Source: JAITWN01 sp964581365 (lineage in GTDB: Bacteria > Pseudomonadota > Gammaproteobacteria > SZUA-140). From it: a DNA stretch of 64,000 nucleotides. Below the pieces are notes generated by a model, which saw only the letters and a program-made list of their open reading frames with translations, did no database searches and had not been told where the DNA came from. Below are positions 25,449 to 34,953 of the stretch, piece by piece (position 1 is the stretch's first letter; every line of letters starts with the position of its first letter). A program made the translations under genes and the position numbers. The stretch is taken from NCBI GenBank assembly GCA_964581365.1, contig CAZOOF010000001.1, forward strand, positions 123,335 through 187,334, in the 5' to 3' direction.

Positions 25449-25799
25449 ATTCGTTCTCCTCAAGGGCTTTCTATACATGGAGTACTTCTGGCGGCCCTGC
25501 CTGGACTGCGTTGCGCCTGGAGATCGGCTGGCAACGGCCGGGGGGGTTCCGTCTCCCATCGGCCCGGCGCTGTCCGCGCACCGTAATCGCCATGAGAGGT
25601 TATCGCTGCCATCCATGAATACTTGAAGTCCGGACCAGGACCTCGGTATCGAACCGGCCGAGTCGTCCCTGAGTGACGCGCGATGGTATGCCGGGGCGCC
25701 CTGGAGAGCTCAAACCATCGTGGGCCTGCCTGCCCTGCGCGCAGGGAAATTCCACTAAGAAGCGCCCTGCGCGGCCGTCTCCTCGCCTGAGGATACTTG
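25449..25799 (-). ncRNA. Structured moaA 5' leader, candidate Moco riboswitch
   Basis: About 350 bases separate the proposed promoter from the moaA ATG without a convincing gene. The leader has several strong helices: TCCTC/GAGGA (25780-25793), the CCCTGCGCGCAGGG palindrome (25733-25746) that can also pair with a further CCCTGCGCG (25765-25773), CGATGGT/ACCATCG (25681-25720), and an imperfect stem around 25636-25672. moaA is a known target of the Moco RNA motif. I cannot verify its consensus by eye, so the riboswitch identity is a hypothesis. Confidence 0.45.
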
Positions 25800-25805
25800 T
25801 GGCCG

Positions 25806-25834
25806 ATACTAGCACAAGCGGCTTAAAAACTGAA
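25806..25834 (-). promoter_or_regulatory. Candidate moaA promoter
   Basis: On the minus strand an extended -10, TGC-TAGTAT (TAGTAT at 25811-25806), lies 17 bases from a weak -35 TTCAGT (25834-25829). Transcription would begin near 25799. The region 25835-25990, toward the kelch gene, holds nothing else I can identify. Confidence 0.45.
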
Positions 25835-25990
25835 CCGAACACGAGGACTTGAAGCAGTCTCCTTCACATCTCTCTGCAATTGTTAATACAAGAGCGCATC
25901 CTTGCCGGAGTCCCCCAATCATCGGACAATGCCAGCCATCGGGAGAAATGCGCTCCCAACTAATCGTGTCATCATCCAAAGGGCGCAGAA

Positions 25991-26929
25991 ATGAACAAGG
26001 TCACCGACATCCAGGCCGGAAGCTGGGCCGTCAAACCCGCGCTTCCCAGCGCACGATCCCACTGTCCTACCGCCACTTTCGGCGGTCGGGTCTATGGTCT
26101 GGGTGGCGGAGGACCCAACTTCAAGAGCCTGAACTCGGTCATCATTTACGATCCGCAGACCGATTCCTGGTCACGCGGCGCCGACATGCCGACGCTTCGA
26201 TCAGGCGCCATCGCGCTTACCGTCGGCAATGCGATCTACGTCATCGGCGGTGGCTTCAAACAGGAAAACGGCACTTTCCGCTTTCTGCGCACCACGGAAA
26301 TCTATTATCCGGAAGAGGACCGCTGGGAGAAAGGACCGGACATGCTCATGCCGCATGACTATCCTGCGGGCATTTATCTCGACAACTATATTTACATCAT
26401 GGGCGGCCATCATCCGGACGCCACGCTATCCGGCCCCAAGACCGACCCGGGATTCGATTTCTGCGAAAGACTGAATCTCGACACAGGCGAGTGGGAACAA
26501 ATCGCGCCGCTGCCTACGCCGCGTTTCGCACTGGATGCCGTGATCATGGATGGCCGCATCGTGACGCTCGGCGGCGTTGCCTTCACTCCGGAAGGCTTCA
26601 ACAACTTCGACCACACGGAAGTGTACGATCCGCAGACCGGAACATGGACGCGCGGCGAGCTGACACTGCCCTGGACCGCCGCTGGCGCCGGAGCCTGCAC
26701 TGCTGGCGGCCGTCCATATGTATTTGGCGGCTACAGCGGCGACGGCATCAGCGATCACTGTGCCGCCTATGATCCTGCCGCAGACAGATGGCACATTCTG
26801 CCGCCGATTCCCCAGCCCCTTGCCGCCATGGGGGTTGCCGTGCTCGGAGACTGGATCTATCTCCTGGGCGGGTGGGCTGACGATGGCCGCACCCCCCAGG
26901 ACTGCTGTTACGCTTATCGGTTCCGCTGA
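25991..26929 (+). CDS. Cytoplasmic kelch-repeat beta-propeller protein
   Basis: A 312-residue protein without a signal peptide. Six kelch units can be counted by their double-Gly strands: RVYGLGGGG, AIYVIGGGF, YIYIMGGHH, RIVTLGGVAF, RPYVFGGYSGDG and WIYLLGGWADDG. Each is followed by a Tyr-Asp-Pro and Trp (e.g. IIYDPQTDSWSRG, EVYDPQTGTWTRG). This gives a six-bladed propeller covering the whole chain. It lies divergent from moaA and 27 bases before moeB, so it probably shares a transcript with the latter. A role in Mo-cofactor metabolism is inferred from position only; NanM-type epimerases share the fold but are periplasmic. Confidence 0.82.
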   Translation: MNKVTDIQAGSWAVKPALPSARSHCPTATFGGRVYGLGGGGPNFKSLNSVIIYDPQTDSWSRGADMPTLRSGAIALTVGNAIYVIGGGFKQENGTFRFLRTTEIYYPEEDRWEKGPDMLMPHDYPAGIYLDNYIYIMGGHHPDATLSGPKTDPGFDFCERLNLDTGEWEQIAPLPTPRFALDAVIMDGRIVTLGGVAFTPEGFNNFDHTEVYDPQTGTWTRGELTLPWTAAGAGACTAGGRPYVFGGYSGDGISDHCAAYDPAADRWHILPPIPQPLAAMGVAVLGDWIYLLGGWADDGRTPQDCCYAYRFR

Positions 26930-26956
26930 GGAACAAATTTCCGATTCCCCGGCTCC

Positions 26957-27739
26957 ATGGACCAGGAACAGCTGCAGCGCTACAGCCGTCATATCCTGCT
27001 GCCCGAGATCGACATCGAGGGGCAGGAGCGCCTGAGACAGGCCACCGTAATGCTGGTCGGCGCTGGCGGACTCGGATCGCCGGCTGCCATGTACCTGGCG
27101 GCCAGCGGCCTGGGACATCTGATCCTCTGCGACGATGACCGCGTCGACCTTGGCAATCTGCAGCGCCAGATCCTCCACGGCACCGCCGACATCGGCAGAC
27201 TGAAGACCGACTCCGCGCGCGAGCACCTGCTGGCGCTGAACCCCGGAGTCCGGGTGACTGCGATCACGAAGCGGATGGAGCCCGAATCGATGCGGCGCGA
27301 AGCGGCGCGCGCCGACGTCGTCCTCGATGCCTGCGACAATTTCGCCACTCGCTACGCACTCAGCGAAGCCTGCATCGCAACGCAGCGGCCGCTGGTGATG
27401 GGAGCGGCGATCCGCTGGCAAGGACACGTCGCTCTGTTCGATCATCGCTCACCGGACAGCCCCTGTCTGGCCTGTCTCTATCCACCCACGGGCGAGGAAG
27501 AGGAAAACTGCGCTGCGCTGGGGGTGTTTTCCCCCCTCACCGGGGTCATCGGCAGCCTCATGGCGGCCATCACGCTCAAGCTGCTCCTGGGACTGGGCGA
27601 TATGCTAGGCGGACGTCTGCAGCGCTTCGACGCCGCGGATCTGTCCTGGCGGGAATCGCGTCTGAGCAGGGATCCCGGCTGCCCCGTTTGCGCCGCCGCC
27701 CCGCCGAGGACAGCGCAATCCGGCTCGGGTATAATCTGA
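26957..27739 (+). CDS. moeB: Molybdopterin-synthase adenylyltransferase (MoeB/ThiF family)
   Basis: A 260-residue E1-like enzyme: LQRYSRHILLPEIDIEGQE, ATP loop MLVGAGGLGSPAAMYLAASG, NLQRQILH and DACDNFATRY. The zinc ligands are in CLACLYP and CPVCAAAP. A Cys in EENCAALGVFSPL sits where the family has its conserved Cys. It adenylates the MoaD C-terminus. It is followed by a second, rhodanese-fused homologue, so one of the two may serve ThiS or another sulfur carrier. Confidence 0.9.
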   Translation: MDQEQLQRYSRHILLPEIDIEGQERLRQATVMLVGAGGLGSPAAMYLAASGLGHLILCDDDRVDLGNLQRQILHGTADIGRLKTDSAREHLLALNPGVRVTAITKRMEPESMRREAARADVVLDACDNFATRYALSEACIATQRPLVMGAAIRWQGHVALFDHRSPDSPCLACLYPPTGEEEENCAALGVFSPLTGVIGSLMAAITLKLLLGLGDMLGGRLQRFDAADLSWRESRLSRDPGCPVCAAAPPRTAQSGSGII

Positions 27740-27860
27740 AACGCTCCGATGCACGCCCGGAGTCCCAGGAGTTGACCCCGCACGATGCGCAGGCCCGGCC
27801 CGCCGCCGGCAATCTCTTTTAAATCCAATACTGTTACAAATCCATACAGTTGGAGGTCAC

Positions 27861-29060
27861 ATGAAGGCGAAAGATCGTCGATTGGCGGAATTGCGCAGCT
27901 CGATTCCGGAAGTTGCTCCCAGCGAGGCGGTGCAGCTCACCGCCGCCGGCATTCCTCTGATCGATGTGCGCGACACCGACGAAGTCGCTCAGGGCAGCCC
28001 AAGCGGCGCCCATCGCCTGGGCCGCAGCTTCCTCGAGCTCCGGGTCGAGGATGCGATTCCCGATTTCGATCAGACCGTACTGGTGATGTGCGCCGGCGGC
28101 GTCCGCTCCCTTTTCGCCGCCGAGACGCTGCGCCAGATGGGCTACAAGGACGTGCGTTCGGTGGCGGGAGGCTTCAGCCGCTGGAAGAACGAAGGGCATC
28201 CGTTCGAGATTCCCGTGACACTCGACGCCGAAGCGCGCGAGCGCTATTCGCGCCACCTGCTGATGCCGGACGTCGGCGAGAAAGGTCAGATCCGTCTGCT
28301 CGAAAGCAAGGTGCTCCTGATCGGCGCCGGCGGCCTGGGCTCACCTTCCGCCTTTTATCTCGCCGCGGCAGGCGTAGGCACCATCGGCCTGGTCGATCAC
28401 GATGTGGTCGATCGCAGCAATCTGCAGCGCCAGATCCTGCACTCCGAAGAGCGGGTCGGCATGCCCAAGGTCGAATCGGCCAAGATCGCGCTGCAGGCGA
28501 TCAATCCAAAGATCAACATCAACACCTATCAGACGCATCTCGACAGCAGCAACGTCGAAGAGATCTTTGCCGATTACGATGTCATCGTGGACGGCTCCGA
28601 TAATCTGGCCACGCGTTATCTGGTCAACGACGCCTGCGTCAAGATGGGCAAACCCAACGTGCATGCCGCCGTTTACCGCTTCGAAGGCCAGATCACGGTG
28701 TTCTGGCCTGCCTACGACAAGCAGCCGTGCGGCTGCTACCGGTGCATGTTCCCGGAACCGCCACCGCCGGAGTTCGCGCCTTCCTGTGCGGAGGCGGGAG
28801 TGCTGGGCGTAATGCCGGGCACGCTTGGCCTGTTGCAGGCGGTAGAGACGATCAAGATCCTGCTGGGACTGGGCGAACCGCTCGTCGGCCGCATGCTGCA
28901 CTACGATGCGTTGAGCTCGCGCTTTACCGAACTGAAGGTGCGCAAGAACCCGAAGTGCCGCTATTGTGCCGAGGGCGCCGAGTTCCCGGGATACGAAGAC
29001 TATGCCCAGGTCTGCGCCTCGACACCTCCGGCTGCGGAACCACGCAAGGCTGCGGGCTGA
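27861..29060 (+). CDS. Rhodanese-MoeB fusion adenylyl/sulfurtransferase
   Basis: A 399-residue protein. Residues 15-110 are a rhodanese domain (IPLIDVRDTDEVAQGSPSGA) with active-site loop VMCAGGVRSLFAAE, containing the persulfide Cys. Residues 125-385 are a MoeB/ThiF domain: RYSRHLLMPDVGEKGQIRLL, LIGAGGLGSPSAFYLAA, NLQRQILHSEERVG, DGSDNLATRY, then CGCYRCMFPE and CRYC for zinc. In MOCS3/MoeZ the rhodanese is C-terminal; here it is N-terminal. The protein could both adenylate and sulfurate a GG-ended carrier such as MoaD. Confidence 0.9.
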   Translation: MKAKDRRLAELRSSIPEVAPSEAVQLTAAGIPLIDVRDTDEVAQGSPSGAHRLGRSFLELRVEDAIPDFDQTVLVMCAGGVRSLFAAETLRQMGYKDVRSVAGGFSRWKNEGHPFEIPVTLDAEARERYSRHLLMPDVGEKGQIRLLESKVLLIGAGGLGSPSAFYLAAAGVGTIGLVDHDVVDRSNLQRQILHSEERVGMPKVESAKIALQAINPKININTYQTHLDSSNVEEIFADYDVIVDGSDNLATRYLVNDACVKMGKPNVHAAVYRFEGQITVFWPAYDKQPCGCYRCMFPEPPPPEFAPSCAEAGVLGVMPGTLGLLQAVETIKILLGLGEPLVGRMLHYDALSSRFTELKVRKNPKCRYCAEGAEFPGYEDYAQVCASTPPAAEPRKAAG

Positions 29061-29083
29061 ACGAGCCCATCTGGGAAGAAACG

Positions 29084-29112
29084 AAAAAGGGGGCCTCGGT
29101 GGCCCCCTTTTT
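29084..29112. terminator. Bidirectional terminator between the rhodanese-MoeB gene and the HDOD gene
   Basis: A5, GGGGGCC, TCGGT loop, GGCCCCC, T5. It lies 23 bases after the plus-strand stop at 29060 and 34 bases after the minus-strand stop at 29147, so it can serve both converging genes. Confidence 0.9.
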
Positions 29113-29146
29113 CGTTCAAGGCAATCGGTAAACCGGCAACCGATGC

Positions 29147-30067
29147 TCAGGTGAAGCTGGCTGCCATCTGATCCAGTCCCTCGGCTCCCTCCATGACACG
29201 GCCCAGGATGGCGATCGCCTGGTATTCACCGATGCCCAGAGAATCCCATATGGTTGACGGCACCGTGGTATCGCGGACGTCTTCCCCCATTTCGTGTCGC
29301 TTCAGCAGACGATCGGCGAGGAACACCAGCTGCGGATACACCGCGTGGATCTCCTGGTAACCGGGGTTGTGATGCTCGCGGGTTGCGATGATGACCTCTT
29401 CCGGCAGGTTCCATGCCGCCATGAGCCAGGCACCGATAGTGGCATGGTCGGTCCCCAGAACGCGACGCTCGATCAGCTCCACCGGCCGATCCGGATACTT
29501 GAGAATGAACTTGTTCAGGATGAGGAACTCCTGCTTGAACAGGTGCCCGAGCAGCAGATGGCCGAAGTTGTGCAGCAGTCCAGCCAGATAGGCCATTCCG
29601 GCCGGCGGCCGCGACTCCATGGGTACCGCCCCGCTCAGCGCCTGAACCAGCGCAGCGCTGTAGATCGCATGACGCCAGAAAGACTCCAGCCCGAGCGGCA
29701 CGTTGCGCGGAATTTTGAATGACCGGGCGGCAGTGGCACCCAGTGCCAGATTGAGAACGGTGTTGTAGCCAAGTACGCGGGTTACCGCAGTCTGCACGGA
29801 ATCGATACGCCCCTGATAAGCGAAGTAAGGGGACGACGCATAGCGCATGACCTGCATCGCGAGACTGGGATCGAGCTCGACGATCTTCACCAGCTCCTTG
29901 ACGTCCGCATGAGGATTCCCGCTCAGCTGAAGAATCCTGCTGGTCATCTCCGGCATCGGCGGCAGCCGGTCCAGCTTTCTCAGTCGAGTGCGAATGTCGA
30001 GCAGCGGCTGATTCGCGGCAGGCGTCGAGGCTTGCCTGGCGTCTGTCTTCGGCTCGGGACTGCTCAT
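29147..30067 (-). CDS. HDOD-domain signalling protein
   Basis: A 306-residue protein. After a Pro/Ala-rich N-terminus, residues 30 to about 230 follow the HDOD pattern: LDRLPPMPEMTSRILQLSG, VELDPSLAMQVMRYASSPYF, DSVQTAVTRVLGYNTVLNLAL, LAGLLHNFGHLLLGHLF and DHATIGAWLMAAWNLPEEV. HDOD proteins are noncatalytic HD-fold regulators. It stands alone here; an EAL-HDOD protein lies at 52-53 kb. No target is suggested by context. Confidence 0.88.
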   Translation of the reverse strand: MSSPEPKTDARQASTPAANQPLLDIRTRLRKLDRLPPMPEMTSRILQLSGNPHADVKELVKIVELDPSLAMQVMRYASSPYFAYQGRIDSVQTAVTRVLGYNTVLNLALGATAARSFKIPRNVPLGLESFWRHAIYSAALVQALSGAVPMESRPPAGMAYLAGLLHNFGHLLLGHLFKQEFLILNKFILKYPDRPVELIERRVLGTDHATIGAWLMAAWNLPEEVIIATREHHNPGYQEIHAVYPQLVFLADRLLKRHEMGEDVRDTTVPSTIWDSLGIGEYQAIAILGRVMEGAEGLDQMAASFT

Positions 30068-30247
30068 GGATGACCTCCGAATGGCGCGCGGTTTGGAAAC
30101 ACCGCGCCGATTGCCGGAAACGGCAGCATGACCGATTCCTCATTCGATATCGGCACCGCCCGATTGTCCGTGAAATCCCGCGGTCGAAACCGTGACCTCA
30201 CGCACGCATTGAAGGACGCGGCGCGCGCGAGGAGCGCCGCGCGTCGT

Positions 30248-30277
30248 TTGACAGCCCCGGCACCGATCGGGAACAAT
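30248..30277 (+). promoter_or_regulatory. Likely sigma-70 promoter of lptD
   Basis: A perfect -35 TTGACA (30248-30253) and AACAAT (30272-30277) are separated by 18 bases. The lptD start is about 40 bases downstream. Confidence 0.55.
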
Positions 30278-30316
30278 AACGCGCTGATCCCAAAATAGAA
30301 TTCTGAGGAACCCCGG

Positions 30317-32569
30317 TTGTCGTCCCAGCCCTCCCGCGCGTACGGACCACGGACCCGAAAGCGGCCCCCGCGCGTGAGACGACACCGCCCCCCGCGCGCC
30401 GCGCTGCTGGGCCTCCTGCTGCTCGCCGGTCCCTGCGCGCTTGCCGCCGGGACAGAATCGGACCTCTTCGCGCTATGCCGTCCCGAGCATGCCGTTCAGC
30501 CACCTCTTCCCCAAAGCGCCGGACCCGGCATGACCGTTCTGACCGCGAACGAAGCCTCCGCCGATGGCGATGGCGCGGTTACGCTGACCGGAGACGTGCG
30601 GGCGATCCAGGATGGACAGGCTCTCAATGCCGACTATGCCCGCTACGATCAGAACAGTGCCCGCATCGCGGTCGACGGCAATGTGGTTTACCTGCGCGAG
30701 GGTCTGGCGATCGATGGTGATCAGGGCGAGTTCAGTCTGGACTCTGACACCGGCGAGCTGGCATCGGCGCGGTTCCGCCTGTTCTCGCGTCATGCACGCG
30801 GCGAGGCCCAGACCGCCCGGATGCTCGATTCCAGCATCACGGAACTGAGCGCCGCAAGCTACACCACCTGCGATCCCGGCGATGAGGACTGGCTGTTACG
30901 CGCCTCGCGGGTACGCCTGGATCGCGCCTCGGGCATCGGCACCGCTCGCAATGCGCGTCTGTCGTTCATGGGTGTGCCGATCCTGTACACACCCTGGATC
31001 AGCTTTCCGATCGATGACCGGCGCCGCACCGGATTCCTTTATCCGAATGTTCGCGACTCTTCGAGCAACGGCCTCGAGTTTTCCATCCCCTATTACCTGA
31101 ACCTGGCGCCAAACTACGACGCCACCCTGACGCCGCGCCACATGAAAAAACGCGGACTGATGCTGGAATCGGAATTCCGCTACCTCGGGGAACGGTATGA
31201 AGGCCTGGTGGATGTATCGTGGCTGCGCAACGATCAGGAGATCCAGCGCAAGCGCAGCCTGATCGGCTATCGCCACAACACCCTCCCCGGCACCGGGTTC
31301 AACCTCGACATCGATTACAACCGGGTATCGGATTCGGCTTACTTCGACGATTTCGGCAACGATCTCGGCATCGCCAGCATCACCCACCTGGAACAGCGCG
31401 CAGTGCTCGGCTACCAGGCCAGCAACTGGATGGCCTCCGCGCGCGTTCAGCGCTACCAGACGGTGGATGAGGCGATCGCGGCCAATCGGCGGCCCTATCG
31501 CCAAGAGCCGGCGCTCACCTTCCGGAGCCAGCTGCCGGAGTACAACTTCCGGCCCAACGCCCGCCTGATCGGCACCTATGTCGACTTCCGGCACGAGACT
31601 CGCCTGGAAGGCCAGCGCATCGAGCTCCAGCCGGCGCTGACGTTCCCGATGCACAGCCTCGCCGCCTATCTCCAGCCGACCATCACCCTGCGGCATACGG
31701 CCTACCACCTGGAGGAGGTACCGGGCGACAGTCGGCTCCAGCGCACGCTGCCGGTCGTGACGGTAGACAGCGGCATCTTTCTGGAGCGCAACCTGAACTG
31801 GGGTTCGCGAGGGCTGATCCAGACTCTGGAGCCGCGCCTTTACTACCTTTATGTGCCCTATCGGGACCAGGATCATCTGCCCGTCTTCGACGCAGGCGTT
31901 CCCGACTTCAACTTCAGTCAGCTCTTCCGGGACAACCGCTTCAATGGCTCCGATCGCGTCGGCGATGCGAACCATCTCGCCGCTGCGCTGGTCACCCGCT
32001 TCATCGATGCGCAGACCGGACGGGAATGGCTCAATGCCGGAATCGGCCGGATTCATTATTTTCGCGACCGCTTGGTCCGCCTCTCCGGCGACCCCCTGAC
32101 TGCGCGCCGCTCCGACCTGGTGGGCGAAGTTACTGCCACCCTGGGGCAGGTCAGCGCCCGCCTGGACGCGCGCCGGAGCGAAGATACCGGCGAGGTGGAT
32201 GTCGCCGGTATCTCCTTGCAGTACCGGCCCGGCCCCCGCCAGCTGATAGGGGCGAGCTACCGCTTCCGTGAGGAGACACTCGAACAGACCGACTTCACCG
32301 TGCTGTGGCCGCTCGGCCGCCGCTGGCATGCCGTCGCGCGCCACAATTACTCACTCCACGACAGGCGCACGCTGGAGACCATCGCCGGGTTCGAGTACCG
32401 GAGCTGCTGCTGGCGCGCGCGCCTGGTGAACCGGCGGCACCTGGAGAACGTCACCGGAGAAGACATCGAGTACAAGCGCAGCATCTACCTGCAGATCGAA
32501 TTCATCGGTCTCGCCAGCCTGGGAGACGACCTCGAGAGCCTGCTGGAACGTGGTATCCTTGGCTACTAG
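30317..32569 (+). CDS. lptD: LPS-assembly protein LptD
   Basis: A 750-residue outer-membrane protein that receives LPS from the LptA bridge. A signal segment (AALLGLLLLAGPCALAAG) is followed by the periplasmic OstA/LptA-like domain (ADGDGAVTLTGDVRAIQDG) and then the large barrel with GVPILYTPWISFPIDDRRR. The four Cys needed for the LptD disulfides are visible: FALCRPEH, TTCDPGDEDW and the CysCys pair in YRSCCWRARL. The TTG at 30317 is preceded by TGAGGA; a GTG at 30374 is the alternative. Order lptD-surA-pdxA-rsmA is conserved. Confidence 0.95.
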   Translation: MSSQPSRAYGPRTRKRPPRVRRHRPPRAALLGLLLLAGPCALAAGTESDLFALCRPEHAVQPPLPQSAGPGMTVLTANEASADGDGAVTLTGDVRAIQDGQALNADYARYDQNSARIAVDGNVVYLREGLAIDGDQGEFSLDSDTGELASARFRLFSRHARGEAQTARMLDSSITELSAASYTTCDPGDEDWLLRASRVRLDRASGIGTARNARLSFMGVPILYTPWISFPIDDRRRTGFLYPNVRDSSSNGLEFSIPYYLNLAPNYDATLTPRHMKKRGLMLESEFRYLGERYEGLVDVSWLRNDQEIQRKRSLIGYRHNTLPGTGFNLDIDYNRVSDSAYFDDFGNDLGIASITHLEQRAVLGYQASNWMASARVQRYQTVDEAIAANRRPYRQEPALTFRSQLPEYNFRPNARLIGTYVDFRHETRLEGQRIELQPALTFPMHSLAAYLQPTITLRHTAYHLEEVPGDSRLQRTLPVVTVDSGIFLERNLNWGSRGLIQTLEPRLYYLYVPYRDQDHLPVFDAGVPDFNFSQLFRDNRFNGSDRVGDANHLAAALVTRFIDAQTGREWLNAGIGRIHYFRDRLVRLSGDPLTARRSDLVGEVTATLGQVSARLDARRSEDTGEVDVAGISLQYRPGPRQLIGASYRFREETLEQTDFTVLWPLGRRWHAVARHNYSLHDRRTLETIAGFEYRSCCWRARLVNRRHLENVTGEDIEYKRSIYLQIEFIGLASLGDDLESLLERGILGY

Positions 32570-32657
32570 CGCGTTCCCTCTGCTCTGCGCCGATCCGCGC
32601 CGGCCTCGGCCGCGCGACGCCCGACTCCGGACATCCGACATACAGTTTCTGGACATC

Positions 32658-33938
32658 ATGAAAAAGATCCTCGCTTCTGGCCTGTTCTGGCTCTTTCTGA
32701 TCGGCTCGGGCGCGCATGCTGCGACTACTCCCGTAGACAGCATCGTTGCCATCGTCAACGATGACGTCGTCACCCGGATCGAACTCGACGAGCAGCTGCG
32801 CACGGTCAAAGCTCAGCTGCGCCAGCAACGCATCGCCCTTCCCGAGGATGAGATTCTCAGGCGTCAGGTGCTCGAACGCATGGCACTCGAACGCATCCAG
32901 CTGCAGATCGCGCGCCAGGTAAACATAGTCGTCGACGACGATGCGCTTAACCAGGCTATCAATGGCATCGCCGCCCAGAACGGGTTGTCCCTGACCGAGT
33001 TTCGCGCGGTGCTGCAGGATGAGGGCTACGACTTCACCCTGTTCCGCGAGAACATCCGCAAGGAAATGACTCTGGTAAGACTGCGCCAGCAGAATGTCGA
33101 CAGCCGCATCAATATCACCGATCAGGAGATCGAAAACTTCCTTGCCATACAGCGCCGACAGGGACGCAGCAATGACGAGTATCGCATCGGTCATATCCTC
33201 CTCGCCCTGCCCGACGGCGCGACGCCGGAACAGATCGCCGAAGTGCGCGCACGCGCCGAAGCGGTGCTGGAGCGCCTGCGCGCCGGAGAGGATTTCAGCG
33301 AGCTCGCCATCGCCATGTCCGATGGGCAGCAAGCCCTCGACGGCGGCGACCTGGGCTGGCGGCGGGCGAATGAGATCCCTACGCTGTTCGCCGACCTGGT
33401 GCCGCAGATGCGGGTAGGCGACATCAGCGATCCCATCCGCAGCAGCAGCGGGTTTCACATCATCCGCCTGTCGGATCACCGCACGGCGGAACGGCACATC
33501 ATCGAACAGACGCGCGCCCGCCACATTCTGGTCAGGGCCGACGAACTGACCGACGATGCGCAGGCACGGCAGATGGCCGGTCAGTTGCGCGAGCGCATTC
33601 TCGCCGGGGCCGATTTCGCCGAGCTTGCCCGCGAGCATTCGGATGATCGCGCCAGCGGCGCGCGCGGCGGCGACCTCGGCTGGGTGGAGCCCGGCATGAT
33701 GGTCCCTGCGTTCGAACAGGCGATGGATGCGCTCGAACCTGGCGAGATCAGCGAGCCGGTGCAGAGCGAGTTTGGCTGGCATCTGGTCCAGGTTCTGGAA
33801 CGGCGCAGCCACGACGCGACGGAGGAATTCACCCGCGACATGGCCCGCGAATCCATTTTCCGCCGCAAAGCGGAAGAGGAATTCGCCGAATGGCTGCGTC
33901 GCCTGCGCGAGGAGGCCTATGTCGAGTTCCGTGACTGA
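32658..33938 (+). CDS. surA: Periplasmic chaperone SurA
   Basis: A 426-residue protein with signal peptide [20 protein letters not shown]. The N-domain starts [20 protein letters not shown], and two parvulin domains follow: first [19 protein letters not shown] near residue 175, second [19 protein letters not shown] near residue 290. These contain the [13 protein letters not shown] and [19 protein letters not shown] blocks. It escorts unfolded outer-membrane proteins, LptD included, to the BAM complex. The start is chosen for the signal peptide; the frame is open further upstream. Confidence 0.95.
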   Translation: MKKILASGLFWLFLIGSGAHAATTPVDSIVAIVNDDVVTRIELDEQLRTVKAQLRQQRIALPEDEILRRQVLERMALERIQLQIARQVNIVVDDDALNQAINGIAAQNGLSLTEFRAVLQDEGYDFTLFRENIRKEMTLVRLRQQNVDSRINITDQEIENFLAIQRRQGRSNDEYRIGHILLALPDGATPEQIAEVRARAEAVLERLRAGEDFSELAIAMSDGQQALDGGDLGWRRANEIPTLFADLVPQMRVGDISDPIRSSSGFHIIRLSDHRTAERHIIEQTRARHILVRADELTDDAQARQMAGQLRERILAGADFAELAREHSDDRASGARGGDLGWVEPGMMVPAFEQAMDALEPGEISEPVQSEFGWHLVQVLERRSHDATEEFTRDMARESIFRRKAEEEFAEWLRRLREEAYVEFRD

Positions 33939-34953
33939 GGGACCGCATGCTTCCAATGGCGTGATTGCGATCACCCCCGGCGAACCTGGCGGCATTGGTC
34001 CTGACATCTGCGTGCAGATCGCCGCGCTGCGTGCTCCGCGGGAATTCGATTACGATCTGGTCTTTGTCGCCGATCCCAAGCTGCTGCGCGAACGCGCGCT
34101 CCTGCTCGGCCTGGAGCTGGACTTCCGAGAGTACGACGGCCGCCCGTCGAGGAGTTGCGAGGCGGGCACTCTCACCTTCGTACCGGTTCCCTGTCCGGCG
34201 CCCGTTCATCCCGGCACAGCCGATCCGGCCACGGCAAGGTACGTGCTCGACACGCTGGACCGCGCCATCGCAGGATGCAGGAGCGGCGAGTTCGCTGCGC
34301 TCGTCACCGGCCCAGTTCACAAGGCGGCGATAAATCGCGGCGGCATCCCTTTTACCGGCCACACCGAGTATCTCGCCGCCGCCACCGGCTGCCAGCGGGT
34401 AGTAATGATGCTTGCGACCCACGATCTGCGCGTCGCCCTGGTCACCACCCACCTGCCACTGCGCGAGGTCTGTGATGCGATAACGCGAGAGAGTGTGGAA
34501 GACACGCTGCGCATTCTGATCCACGACCTGCGGACACGCTTTGGTATCACCGAGCCGCGCGTCCTGGTCTGTGGACTCAACCCTCATGCCGGCGAAGGCG
34601 GCGAGCTCGGCACCGAAGACGACGCGCACATCCGCCCGGCCATCGAGGCGCTGCGCGCCGAAGGCCGGCAGGTTCGCGGCCCCTGGCCAGCCGATTCCGC
34701 CTTTCTTCCCGATATTCTCCACGATACGGATGTCGTGCTGGCGATGTACCACGATCAGGGGTTGCCGGTCCTCAAACACCACGGATTCGGCGACGCGGTG
34801 AACATCACACTCGGCCTGCCGCTCATCCGGACCTCGGTCGACCACGGGACGGCGCTCGAACTCGCCGGCAGCGGCAGGGCCGACATCGGCAGCATGATTC
34901 AGGCTCTGCGCACCGCCCAGGCCATGATCGCGGCGGAAAGGAACGTTTCCTGA
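33919..34953 (+). CDS. pdxA: 4-hydroxythreonine-4-phosphate dehydrogenase
   Basis: A 344-residue protein for pyridoxal phosphate synthesis. PdxA motifs are [34 protein letters not shown] (metal His), [18 protein letters not shown] and [20 protein letters not shown]. The ATG at 33919 follows GAGGAGG and lies 20 bases inside surA, so translation is coupled. The rsmA start overlaps the end of this gene. Confidence 0.95.
   Translation: MSSSVTEGPHASNGVIAITPGEPGGIGPDICVQIAALRAPREFDYDLVFVADPKLLRERALLLGLELDFREYDGRPSRSCEAGTLTFVPVPCPAPVHPGTADPATARYVLDTLDRAIAGCRSGEFAALVTGPVHKAAINRGGIPFTGHTEYLAAATGCQRVVMMLATHDLRVALVTTHLPLREVCDAITRESVEDTLRILIHDLRTRFGITEPRVLVCGLNPHAGEGGELGTEDDAHIRPAIEALRAEGRQVRGPWPADSAFLPDILHDTDVVLAMYHDQGLPVLKHHGFGDAVNITLGLPLIRTSVDHGTALELAGSGRADIGSMIQALRTAQAMIAAERNVS

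Noticed and set aside
25600..25842. 80-codon frame in the moaA leader
   Set aside because: Weak start, no similarity seen, and it overlaps the proposed structured RNA and promoter. A short leader peptide cannot be fully excluded.
30268..30310. Possible sigma-E promoter upstream of lptD (GGAAC...TCTGA)
   Set aside because: GGAAC and TCTGA are both present but about 25 bases apart, not the 15-17 required; a TTGACA/AACAAT sigma-70 promoter fits better.
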